Below, one piece after another: positions 1 to 10,276 of a DNA stretch of 64,000 nucleotides (positions are counted from its first letter, which is position 1; every line of letters starts with the position of its first letter). A model generated the notes under the pieces. The model saw nothing but the letters and a program-made list of their open reading frames with translations, had not been told where the DNA came from and searched no databases. The stretch covers positions 18,383,537 through 18,447,536 of the forward strand of contig CP093829.1 in assembly GCA_033063855.1 (NCBI GenBank), in the 5' to 3' direction. Made by a program: the position numbers and the translations under genes. This DNA comes from Smittia aterrima. Lineage: Eukaryota > Arthropoda > Insecta > Diptera > Chironomidae.

Positions 1-471
1 CAAGCTACTCGAATAAGTCGACAGCAAAGGAAAGATCCCTTCGAACATGATGAGTCAAGTGAAACTTGGTCGAACGATGATCCCAACGAAGACACTTTAG
101 ACACGCTGATGAAACGAGAGCGTAAATTGTCAGAAAAATTCACTATCGATCTAGTAAATGATTTACAAGATATTTTAAGATCACCTCTAAAGATCAATGA
201 CGATAAGAATGCTTCAAACGGCGAAGATGACGATCATTTGGATACGAGTGCAAGGAGATCACGTCGTCAAATAATGTCACGTTATGGAACCTCAACATTT
301 AAAAAGCTCGGCAAGCGAAGCAGGGAAGATTCATCATCAGAGGATGAAGAGTTGGAGCAAATCGTAATTAAACAAGAAGTTGTTTTCGACGAAGGACTTT
401 TATGTGGGATCTGTGGCGACTCTTTTTCTTCCAAGACAGATCTTCGTGATCATATATCAATTCACATTTAA
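1..471 (+). CDS. C2H2 zinc-finger protein, 3' end only
   Basis: The frame is open from the first base of the window, so the gene begins upstream; about 156 C-terminal residues are visible. Most of this is acidic and basic low-complexity sequence, including a Ser/Glu/Asp-rich patch (SSSEDEELEQ). One classical C2H2 finger closes the protein: Cys-x2-Cys-x12-His-x3-His, reading CGICGDSF then LRDHISIH, ending only one residue before the stop. A poly(A) signal AATAAA lies at 846-851. Such proteins are usually nuclear DNA-binding factors, but the number of upstream fingers and the target cannot be seen. The C2H2 assignment is firm; the orthologue is not identified. Confidence 0.75.
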   Translation, partial: QATRISRQQRKDPFEHDESSETWSNDDPNEDTLDTLMKRERKLSEKFTIDLVNDLQDILRSPLKINDDKNASNGEDDDHLDTSARRSRRQIMSRYGTSTFKKLGKRSREDSSSEDEELEQIVIKQEVVFDEGLLCGICGDSFSSKTDLRDHISIHI

Positions 472-1409
472 AACGCTCTAAGGTTGCTCAAATTATAACT
501 CTTGTCGCTATCAATGAACTCCAAAATGAAGAACTACGAATTGTTTACATTTCTTTTTAAGTTTTCCCTTTCCTTCTAAAATTAAATATTCAATTACGGC
601 GCTGTTCAATTACACAGATGCCAAAAAAATATTTCTCGTCCCCATTTGCGGCTAAGTCAAATAACTGTTAAGCTTTTGTTTGCTTCAGTTCTTTTGTTGT
701 TAACGAGGAAGTTAAACTTAATGATTTCGATCCCAAAAGAAAAGTGAGAATCGAATCATCTCTTCTTCACATTAAATTAGCATTTGAAATGACATGAAAT
801 GTAGTTAAGTTTTTTAAAAATGTAACTCGAGAAATGGAAGAGTAAAATAAAGATTTGCTTAAAACAAATTCGACAGACTTTCGATCTTTGCGAAGGTGGA
901 CAAGATTTTGTTCGTGATTTACGTTCGTTTCAAATGAAAGTTGAAGAAGGTTCCTATAAGAATTTCGTTACTCATGAACGAAGCCTAAGCTAATAAATTT
1001 GAATTTTTTTCCTTTCTTTTCTTGGTTATGGAGAGATCTGGAAGAAGAACCTTAACCTTTCGTGACTACCCACGCAATGCAACGGGATGTTAATTCTTTT
1101 CTTTCGTGTCATAAACTGATGATTCATTGATCTTTCATTTGTTCCGAATTAGGAAGTTCATAACGGTTTGTCGTCAATGCCCCAAGAATTACGCAAAATT
1201 GACTAAATCGAATTAGTGGCCTCTTTAAACGAAGCGTGTTAAATGTAATTGCGTTCAAGCAATGACCCAATTAACTGTGCTTGTTTTCGGGTCTTTCTCG
1301 AGCTCAGATCACGAAAGGAAATCAATATTTTTTTCTAACCACAAAGCATGTCGAGCCACAAGAATTTTTCTCTCAACTGATTAGACGATTCTGACGACCA
1401 GCTACTCAC
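472..1409. other. 3' UTR of the zinc-finger gene and probable intron of the minus-strand gene
   Basis: No supported coding exon lies here on either strand. The left part is the 3' UTR of the zinc-finger gene, with AATAAA at 846-851. The right part should be intron of the minus-strand gene whose first exon ends at 1410, because a GTGAGT donor starts at 1409 and reads leftwards. No matching downstream exon of useful length is visible before the window edge. Confidence 0.5.
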
Positions 1410-1621
1410 GTTTGATTGTTGGGAGTGATGATATCTCCATCGACTTCCATCTCAGAGCAATCCGTTTGTTGTTGATTTTCCTCGACTGACGAATTTTCTT
1501 CTGACGACTTTTCTTTAACTAAACTTGCTTTTTTTGATGGGACTTCGGTGGCTGTTGGTTGATCTTGTTGCGCGACACTATCGTTGGTTGGCAATGATTC
1601 AGTTTTTGTTGGTGTTGCCAT
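1410..1621 (-). CDS. First coding exon of an unidentified gene
   Basis: From ATG at 1621 the exon encodes about 70 residues rich in Ser, Thr, Glu and Gln, starting MATPTKTESL and with an acidic stretch SEMEVDGDII. It ends in phase 2 at CAAAC followed by the strong donor GTGAGT, so the reading-frame stop just beyond is intronic. The exon looks disordered and has no recognisable domain. The frame is open upstream to 1729, but homology does not help choose the start; the ATG at 1621 has G at +4. It lies head to head with Nop56 across about 214 bp. The rest of the gene must lie further left, so the zinc-finger gene may sit inside its intron or beyond it. Function unknown. Confidence 0.4.
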
Positions 1622-1835
1622 AAGAAAACGATAAATTGTGGTTTCGAGAGTTTGAAAGCAGAGTACGTTCAGCAGGAGTTTACCAAGTGAATTTTCTTTT
1701 AATTCTTTCTGACAAGCCCCTCGACTCAAAGTGTCGTACCCATCTTAAACAACGCGGTAACGAATTGAAAATAATTAAATAACTCGTGAAGACAAAGTTA
1801 ATTCGTGATTAATTGGTTCAAAGTCATCCGACAAG
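1622..1835. promoter_or_regulatory. Shared divergent promoter region, orphan exon / Nop56
   Basis: The 214 bp between the two start codons must contain both 5' UTRs and probably a bidirectional promoter. No clear TATA box is seen. Inferred from gene arrangement only. Confidence 0.35.
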
Positions 1836-3619
1836 ATGGTAAGCTATGTTTTGTGAATAAATTTAGATTGAAATTCTTGTTATTAAGTTGATTATTAGAA
1901 ATTGATTCTTGAACACGTTTTTAACATTTCGTCTCGTTCATTTTAAGGCATCACTCTTTGTTTTATACGAGCATGCTTCAGGATATGCACTGTTCAAGGT
2001 AAAAGAGTTTGAGGAAGTTGAGATGTTCTTGCCTCAAGTCGTGGAATCAGTCACTGACGTTTCCAAGTTCAAGTCGATTGTGAGCCTCGCTGGTTTCTCA
2101 CCATTCAAGACTGCTATCGCTGCTCTCGAGAATGTCAACGCCATTTCTGAAGGAATTCTTCCTGAAGATTTATCAGTCTTCATCGACAGCACATTGCCGA
2201 AGGTTTCCAAGAAATCCAAGCTGACACTTGGAGTAGCAGACGCTAAGCTTGGAGCAGCAATCTCTGAAGCTTTGAACGTTCAATGTTCGCACATTGGAGC
2301 TGTTCCTGAAATCCTCAGAGGTGTTCGCATGCACTTCGCTAACATGGTCAAAGGATTCACTCCAAAGAGTGCAGGAGTCGCTCAGCTTGGTCTCGGCCAT
2401 AGCTATTCGCGTGCTAAGGTCAAGTTCAATGTTCATCGATCCGACAACATGATCATCCAGTCGATCGCTCTTTTGGATCAACTCGACAAAGACATCAATA
2501 CATTCTCGATGCGGATCCGCGAGTGGTATTCATACCACTTCCCAGAGTTGGTCAAAATTGTTCCCGATAATTACTTGTACGCTAAAGTTGCCCATCATAT
2601 TAAAGACCGCAAGAACCTCTCAGATGCCAGCATTCCTGAACTCGAGGAAATCATCATGGATTCAAGCAAAGCCGCAGCAATTGTCAATGCTTCTAAAATG
2701 TCAATGGGAATGGACATCTCAGAAATCGATTTGATGAACATTGAAATGTTTGCAAAGCGCGTCGTCAACTTGTCAGAATACCGAAAACAGTTATCTGAGT
2801 ATCTTCACTCAAAGATGAACAGTGTGGCACCAAACTTGCAATCACTGATTGGAGATCAAGTTGGCGCTCGACTTATCTCAAAAGCTGGAAGCTTGACAAA
2901 CTTGGCTAAATATCCAGCATCAACTGTTCAAATTCTTGGAGCTGAGAAAGCTCTCTTCAGAGCACTTAAGACACGCAGTAACACACCGAAATATGGACTT
3001 CTCTTCCATTCGTCATTCATTGCAAGAGCTGGAGCTAAGAACAAGGGTCGCATCTCAAGATTCTTAGCTAACAAATGTTCAGTTGCATCAAGAATCGATT
3101 GCTTCGCAGGTAATTTAGAAATTCATTCGTCATTAAAATCGTTACTAATCTTTAACTTTTCAAATTCTTAGAAACACCTTCAAACGTATTTGGTGACTTC
3201 TTGAAGAAACAAGTTGAAGATCGCTTGAAATTCTACGAGTCCGGTGAAGCTCCACGCAAAAACATTGACGTCATGAAGGAAGCCATTCAGGTTTGTTAAC
3301 ATCATTTCCTTTATTTTTCCAAATTTACTGATTGCTCTGTCTTTAGGTGAACAACGCTCAGAATCAAGAATTAGAAAACGGCAAAAAGAAGAAGAAGAAG
3401 AATAAGAAGCGCAAAGCTGAAGATGCCGACGAGACAGCGAACGGAGACTCGACTCTGAATGTTACAGACGTTACCGAGAACGGTGACTCAAAGAAAAAGA
3501 AGAAGAAGAATGGAAATGACGAGACGATGGAGACATCACAGCTCGATGAGTCGCAGAATGGCAACGGAGAGTCCAAAAAGAAGAAGAAGAAAAAGAAGTC
3601 ACTTGCTGCTGACGAATAA
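1836..3619 (+). CDS. Nop56: Nucleolar protein 56, box C/D snoRNP core
   Basis: Four coding exons: 1836-1838, 1948-3109, 3172-3290, 3347-3619, giving 518 residues. The first coding exon is just the ATG, followed directly by the GTAAGC donor; exon 2 resumes with ASLFVLYEHASGYALF, which matches the Nop56 N terminus. The N-terminal domain is followed by the NOSIC and Nop RNA-binding domains (for example YPASTVQILGAEKALFRAL and HSSFIARAG). The C-terminal tail carries three lysine blocks separated by acidic/Asn-rich linkers, typical of the family. With fibrillarin, Nop58 and the 15.5K protein it forms the nucleolar snoRNP that guides 2'-O-methylation of rRNA. I saw no box C/D snoRNA in its introns. 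Poly(A) signal at 3778-3783. Confidence 0.95.
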
Positions 3620-3777
3620 CTTTCTTGCAATCATTCAGGACGAGCTCGGACATTTTCGCGCATTTTAGTTATCATAAGTTTTCTTTCAATATTAAAAATT
3701 AAAATCTGAATCTTAGGTTGAAGATTCGCCCGTTGGATTAAAAACAAGATTGTCTAATGAAGTTTTCAGGATAAAAC

Positions 3778-3783
3778 AATAAA
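3778..3783 (+). terminator. Poly(A) signal of Nop56
   Basis: AATAAA about 160 bp after the Nop56 stop codon. The EpsinR signal on the other strand lies 84 bp further on, so the two transcripts end almost tail to tail. Confidence 0.6.
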
Positions 3784-3866
3784 GAAATATTTTTAAACTT
3801 TAAACATTTCGTGTCTTAATCTTCGAGAAAGAAAAGCAAACAAAATTATTAAAAATAACATTTTTT

Positions 3867-3872
3867 TTTATT
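3867..3872 (-). terminator. Poly(A) signal of EpsinR short isoform
   Basis: AATAAA on the minus strand (TTTATT on plus), just before the start of Nop56 3' flank. It would give the EpsinR short transcript a 3' UTR of about 1.15 kb. Earlier signals cannot be excluded. Confidence 0.4.
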
Positions 3873-5014
3873 ATAAGTTCATTTCATTTTCATAATTTAC
3901 AACTTTACAAAAAGTTTTCAGTTACGGTTAGAACTTAAAGTGACGAACAGGGCGATCAAGAAAAAACCTCGCTGTCGCTTCTACGGATTGCATAAGAACA
4001 TATTGATAAAGTTCACTTATTGCTTCAACGAAAAACGTGAAATTTTGATGGGCAACACTACAAAATGTGAAAAAGTTAATGATTTACGAGTTTTGGGAGG
4101 AAATTGTTATTTTGTGTCAAAAGAAATCCTTTTGAAGAAAATATTTTTGAGAAGATTTGAGATTTCACATGACACAGAAAACAATTTCCCAGTTGAACAT
4201 CAAAAATTTCCTTGTTTATCGTGACAATTAACATCAATTTTTCTCTTAACTTGACTAAAACGTGAACGATTTCTCTCTCAATGCTTCGTATTCTAATTTT
4301 GTATCTTTTTCATCAAAGATTCGAAACTAAATGTGATTGCAGAGTTCTTCTCTATTACGAATTGTTATTGAAAGACGATATTTCTCGTTTTGGATTAGTG
4401 ATTTTTGAAAAATCATGTTACGCGGTTAATTAAGGAAAATGTTTCCCAGCACCAAAGAATTTAGGTAGTTTCCTCTTACGTTTCGCTTTGTGACGTTTTT
4501 TGTGGGGTTAGTGTGAACAGGGAATCGAATATTTCCGATAATTTAAGTCATTGCTAACATTTGATAAACATTTTTAAATAAAATAAAAAGTCATAACCGT
4601 AAAGACAGAACTCAGAGTCTGTGAAGTTGACTTAGTTTAAGGTTCAGATTTTCTTAACCTTAAGCTTTACTTCCTTAGTTCTCGAAAATAAAGAAAGAAC
4701 TTAAGTTGACAATCGCACAACACATTTGTTAGGAAAGTAAAAACCGCATGGAATGTTAGCTAAATGTAGAAAAAGTTTCTCGGGATCATCGCTTTGGAAA
4801 TACTGATAAGAGATATGAGCACAAAGATATTAATATCGTTGAATGTTAAGAAAAAGGAAAATTATAAAATTTGCTAAGCATCAACATCATCCAAGAGATT
4901 GTGCAATTGTTATCAATTCATCGACAAAGTCTTTCGTTTGATGATCCCATCGACAGTTGAATTGTTGAAAATTATTGCGAAAATTTGGCATTGTTCACTT
5001 TAGTTGACCAAATA
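3873..5014 (-). other. Long AT-rich 3' UTR of EpsinR short isoform
   Basis: No coding exon is supported. A 94-residue ORF at 3940-4224 on plus has no recognisable domain and looks like chance. The stretch most simply is 3' UTR from the stop at 5015 to the signal at 3867-3872. Confidence 0.45.
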
Positions 5015-8000
5015 TCATTGAAATGCATTGAATTGATTAAAGTTATTGTTGTTGATGTTGTTGTTTGTGGACTGAGTGAACATGAAATTCGAATTGTTAC
5101 CCATCGGCGAAGCTTGTGACTTCACGGGACTCGTGGTAGCGCTTTTAAGTTGATTCATGCTTGGTGCTGGTCCCTTTGTCGTCTTGCCCACAAGATTATC
5201 GAAGTCGATATTGATATTTCCAGCGTTGCTCCAAGTCGATCCAATTGCGATCGGTTTCTTTGAAGGTTCAGCAGATGTTTCGCCGTTAGTGGAATTGTTG
5301 TTATTCATCGAACTTGAAGGGAGAAGAATGTTGTCAGCTGTGAATACAAAAAAATATATTTGGTTAGACTTTAGAGGTTTTTATAAACAGAAAACTAAAA
5401 AGATTAACATTTTCCCTTTCAAGTTATCAAAATATTCAAGAATTTATTTTCAAACAAAATTATTTCTCAGCGTAGAGAGTTTCATGGAACATTCCCAACA
5501 ATTGTTTTGCAAATTCACGGCATTCAATGTCTGGTTCATAATTAACGACGGAGCTTTTAACAATCATTCCCAGATGGTTAACGAATTCGTTGATCTCTTG
5601 TTGAAATTCGTTTTTGAGGACTTTCTGTGGAACTGCTAAGATGATTGTGGCGATCATGTGAAGAACCGCAAGACGAATTTTAGCCTCGTCATGATAGCGT
5701 AGGAAGACACCCAAGTTCATTATCTCTTTTGCCATTTTCGGAGCGACTAACGCGTTCTCTGCACAAAGCATCATCACTGCAATTGTGTTAAGGAATTTGA
5801 CGAGCAAAATGTTGTCCATTTCATCTTTGAGTTGAGCGCCACTTTTGAAAATCATTTGTTTTCTTCCGAAACCGTTGACGAGAGGAAAGAAGAACCAACC
5901 AGCAACTTCAGAAAATCGATTGATGCTTGAATTTTCATCAGGCGCCTTTGTTCTTGTTGTAATTCGTCGAGTCTTTGCAATCAATCTTTGACGAATCACT
6001 TTCTGAGCATCTTTTCTATTTCGATTCTCTAATTCTTCATGAAGTTTAATTAGAAGTTTATTCTGATTCGAAGCGATTGGAGACGAAGTGACTTGAAGTT
6101 CTTCTTTGTTTTTTGTTTCAAGTTTTGAGAGTTCCTTTGCTGTCTCTGAGAGAATATCAAGCATCAATATTCTCCTGCTAATTGCGTATTTTGATGATTC
6201 TGTATTGAACTCTTCGCACAGGTAAATTGCGCATTCCTTTGGATGAATCATGCAGATCCGAACCAATGTCTTCATTTTAATTTCTTCAAAGTTTTCTTCC
6301 ATGTAGCAAGATTTTTCCAAACTAATGAAGATTCTTAATAAGTCTATGGCGAGATCTGTGTGATGAGATGGAAGTTGTTGCGAAATTATTTCTTCCGCAG
6401 CTGTCACCGAAAGCGAAAACGTTTCGGGATCTTCAAGGTTTTCCTTTTTAGTAAACGATTGAATTAAATCGAGAAGATATCTTGGACGTTTGTCGCTGTG
6501 TCTTATTGGTAAACCATGGGGATCATCGTAAGGCTGGAGATCATCGTCATCTGAATCGAGTTCGACTGGTTGAGGCTTCAAGTTTGTTGGACTCGTTATT
6601 TGTTCTTTCGGTGATTCAACTTGATTTGTTAAAGTTTCTTTGTTCAAGTTTAAAGCTCCACGACATTCAATAACTTCACTTGAACCAGCGATTGATAAAA
6701 GTTTTTCAATTGCTTTGTCAACTTCACTTTCATTGGTTTGTGAAAAAATTTCAAGTTCATTTGTCGCTTGAAAGTTGTCTGGAAAACTTTTAATGACCTC
6801 GACGATATCTTTTACAATTGTCTTATCGACGTCTGAGTAATCGAATTTTAATTTTTCTTCATCACTTGTTGCGTTCTCAATTATTCCAAGGATAACTTCA
6901 GTTGTGATCATTCCAAGAACTTGAAGCCTTTTGTCAGTCGAGGTCAAATGAACTTGCATTCCGTTGAAAAGCAGTTGCTTAATAATTTCAGCTTTCTCTT
7001 TCGGGTCTGACAAATATTTTGTCATCAAGACAATGAACTTTGAGACATAAAAGTGTTGTTCGAAAGGCGTGACGTTGACATGTGATTTCTTGCTCCAAAT
7101 CTTTAGAAGATCCATCATAAGCCGCTTCATCAAATTAACGTCTTCGCTAGCTAAGAAGAACGTTAAGTTCTCAATGATTTGATCATTATCAGAGAAGCTC
7201 TGCATTGGAATCTTTTGTGTCAAGACAAATTTCCAATCACTTGAAGTCTTCCAGAAATCACCAAAGGTCCAAATAATTCTTTGCTTAGCACAATCATCGA
7301 GTAACAAGTTCGTTACTGCAGTTTCGATAGCTGATCCACGTAATCCTCTCATGATCTCACGGATGCTTTCGCGATAAAACTCATTTGCCGTTAAGTATGA
7401 CATCACTCGCATCGTTTCTTTCATAACATCGGTAACACTCTTAAAATGCACAAAGACCTTGCTTATCAGTTTAGATAAGAAATTCATATTGTAGACTTGC
7501 GATTGCTCAATCTTATTTACACGACAAGCGATGTGGAATGATTTGACTGCGTTGACCATCAAATTAGCGCTGAATGCTCGAAGCTCGAGTGCTCGTGGAA
7601 AGTTTGCTTTAAGTTTGTTGGCGACTTTTTGAGGAAGGCTGATGAGTTGTTGAATGAATTGATCAATCCTCTCCTCTAATCCAGTTTGACTTAGTCGAAG
7701 AAAGGCGAAGACTAAGTAAGAATCATCTTGAAGAAGATTCACGAGAAGTCGAACAATGAAGTGAGGAGATGTTTCAATCATTTTTAAATCACTAACGATG
7801 TTCATTGCTTCAATTACGAAGTCAGCATTGTCAGTGATTCCAACATATTCAGATATTTCCGACGGAATCTCATCTTGTTCTCGATGCGACTTTCCAATCT
7901 TCACCACAATTTCCATCAACAAACTTCCATAACTTTCTCTTGCGAAATGAATCACTTCACTGCGATGATTTGCCATCAAATCCGAAAGCTCTCGGCTTCC

Positions 8001-10072
8001 ACTGGGCAGCAGACTAACGAGTTCCCGAATGCTTATCAGTAAAACTTCTAATTGCTCCGACGATTCAATTTTTTCAATCTTTTCGAAACACTGTATAAGT
8101 TGGTCACACTTTGAGTTAACGGATTCAAGTCGTGGCATAACTGAAACGGAAACAGATAAGCCTTGTCGAGACTCTTTAAAATTTAATGAATTTGCATTAA
8201 TTAGAATCAACATTTGCATGCATTTTGATAACTTGAAAGAGCTTGAGAACTAGATTCAACTTTTTGAATGCTCACCTTGGATAGGATTGAGTGTCAAATC
8301 CCCAAAGTCACTAAGAAGATCCTTGTTGTTAGTAGCCGAGGCTGTGGGATAGCTGAAAGCGCTTGTGATAACATTGTTGCCAAATAAATCGGCACTACCT
8401 AGAAGACTGTCGTTGGTTGATTGTGTTTGCGCTGGCGGTGCGGCGAAAAGGAAGTTATCAACAGGTGGAACAGCGGCGGCGGCGACAATTGGCTGAGCAA
8501 TAAAGTCAATTGTTTCAACTGACTGCGCTGAGAAGGCAGAAGAAAAGTCTGCGAATTCTGTTGCAACTGGAGCAGCGACGGAAGTTTTTGGAGGAGCGAT
8601 TTCACTTCCTCCAAAAGCGGAAGCAAAATCTCCAAAATCAGCTGCAGCTTCAGTGGCACGAGGATCAAAGTCATCAATGGGGTCAGTCGATGTTGCTGAA
8701 CTGAAGATATCTTCAATAATATCATTGTTGCTTCTTGAAGAGCTCGCTTTCGACACAACGGGCTCACTACCGAACAAGTCCTCATTGTGCGTATTGCGAT
8801 GTGTTGGTGAGTTGATTCCAAGCTCACTTGATTTTCCATAGTTAAGTGCTGCTCCCATATCAATCTTCTTCGCAGCTCGTGTCGTTGTAGCAGTGATGGC
8901 CATTACTGGCTTTACTCCTGTCTTCACACTAATTGGCTTTTTGCTGTCTTCTCCTGCCTTGAATGTTGGTGCTGACGTGACAACTTGATCAGGAGTACTT
9001 GAACGCTCCTTATCGTGGTAACGTCTGAGTAAAATCAATTTGGATTAAATATTTGCACGAAAGCTTCGTTCATATTTCAACTCACTTTGCGTTGCGATTG
9101 TTTCCACCTGTCTCTGTGTCAGAATCGTCTCTCTCCTCGCCGTAGTGATAGTCGTACTCTGCTTGATCCGTATCTGTTGAAAACATGCAAAGTCAACAAT
9201 TAAGTCAAACTTTTAGTTCAGAAACAAACTTACATCCTTTCTCTTCGTGGTCGCGAGCTGCGGTGAAACTTTCCCTATTGCGATAGTCTTCAAAATTCGA
9301 TCGCATGCCCATTCCTCCTCCTCCTCCCATGGCATCTGAACTCATTCCAATGTATTTATCTTTATTTTTCTTGGCCTTCTTACGTTCCTCCCTCAATCGA
9401 TCATCGTCCTGAATGAATTCGATCAAATCACGCACCTTATGTCTCACATTGATTCCCTGATCCTTTCCGTTTTCATCCACAAATGTGTAGTTCTCAAGCG
9501 AACGAAGGTCATAGATGTGCTCACGAGCTGAAGTCACAACCCGTTCGCTTCCATTTTTAACGAGATAGCTCAAAACAAGACTTCCCTGTCGAGAATAAAA
9601 ATATTTGAGCTTGAATGATTTATAAAGTTGGATTCTTTACCTTGTACGTTCTTCTCCAATTAGTTTTATTGTCTTGCAACATCCGTCGCCAAAGCATTGA
9701 CATGACTTCAGGAAAGTGTTCGTACGTGAAGGTAGCGTGTGCTAATTCTTGCATAAGAGGGCCTGTCGGTCCCCAAGGATCGTCATTCGTCGCTTCTCGA
9801 ACCTTTCCTTCGATTTCCGTATAGTTCATCACAACATTGGTCCTGAAATGGTTAAAACGCAATTGGGTCATGTGTCTCGGTTCATCAACATCTAAGTTAA
9901 ATATTATGATAACTTAATAATTGCAAAACACGCGCTCATTATGCATTGTGCTTGCAAATCATTCACACTTGTTTTTCTGGAATTCAAAAACTGTGTTTAA
10001 GCTCTCAACGACTGATACTAACACTTTGTCCGCTATCTCACGAACTTTCCACATGCTGATGAACTTATCCAT
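5015..10072 (-). CDS. lqfR: Epsin-related protein (EpsinR/CLINT1), with TEL2 alternative last exon
   Basis: Shared exons on the minus strand: 10023-10072, 9641-9842, 9234-9585, 9086-9173, 8276-9024. The short isoform then joins 5015-5337, giving 587 residues. The start MDKFISMWKVREIADK and the ENTH domain (about residues 12-150, with NWRRTYK and ERVVTSAREHIYDLRSLENY) are very close to Golgi epsins. The linker carries acidic-Phe clathrin-adaptor motifs DFGDFASAF, EFADFSSAF and SDFGDLTL, the type that binds the AP-1 gamma ear or GGA. The short isoform ends in an Asn/Gln-rich tail. The protein works in clathrin transport at the trans-Golgi and endosomes. The donor after 8276 leaves phase 1; acceptors at 5337 and at 8140 both restore the frame, so the gene can also end in the TEL2 exon (1,373 residues). 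Confidence 0.93.
5443..5448 (-). terminator. Poly(A) signal just after TEL2
   Basis: AATAAA on the minus strand begins about 11 nt after the TEL2 stop codon and lies inside the 122-bp gap before the EpsinR short last exon. It supports the TEL2 exon as a true terminal exon. A transcript cleaved here cannot include the 5015-5337 exon. Confidence 0.5.
5460..8140 (-). CDS. Tel2: TEL2/TELO2 domain, alternative terminal exon of the EpsinR gene
   Basis: A single 2.68 kb exon encoding 892 residues from MPRLESVNSK to LYAEK. The acceptor CTGTTTCCGTTTCAG is followed by TT-ATG-CCA; joined to the G left by the EpsinR donor at 8276 it reads Val-Met-Pro-Arg, fully in frame. The sequence is alpha-helical throughout. 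It contains an acidic stretch LDSDDDDLQPYD, matching the CK2 site that docks TELO2 to PIH1D1 of R2TP, then RPRYLLDLI and the C-terminal domain with WFFFPLVNGFGR. TEL2 with TTI1 and TTI2 stabilises PI3K-like kinases (ATM, ATR, mTOR, SMG1) in the cytoplasm. In Drosophila TEL2 is made as a fusion with EpsinR; this locus has the same layout. Separate translation from ATG 8138 through an unseen promoter remains possible. Confidence 0.88.
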
Positions 10073-10276
10073 AATGGAATTTGTAATTTAAAGACTTCAG
10101 TTAGCTTAAATCAGCTTAAAATTGCTGAGACTAAAAATTGAAAAGACAGCTCTACAAAAAATTTATTGGGTGAGGTTGCAAGCCCCGTCGATTAAAAACA
10201 AAAAAAGTTCGTTGGAAATTTTATTATGTGAAAAGTATCTAATAGTTCGGTTGGAAAGTAATATTCCTTCTAATTT

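Noticed and set aside
1839..1947. Box C/D snoRNA in Nop56 intron 1
   Set aside because: Such genes often host snoRNAs, but I found no convincing C box and D box pair.
3364..3630. Phe/Ser-rich ORF on the minus strand
   Set aside because: It is the mirror of the lysine-rich tail of Nop56.
3940..4224. 94-residue plus-strand ORF
   Set aside because: No domain, basic AT-driven composition, and it lies in the probable EpsinR 3' UTR.
8141..8219. N-terminal extension of the TEL2 frame starting at 8219
   Set aside because: The stretch is the intron: a good acceptor lies at 8140 and family-like sequence begins at MPRL.
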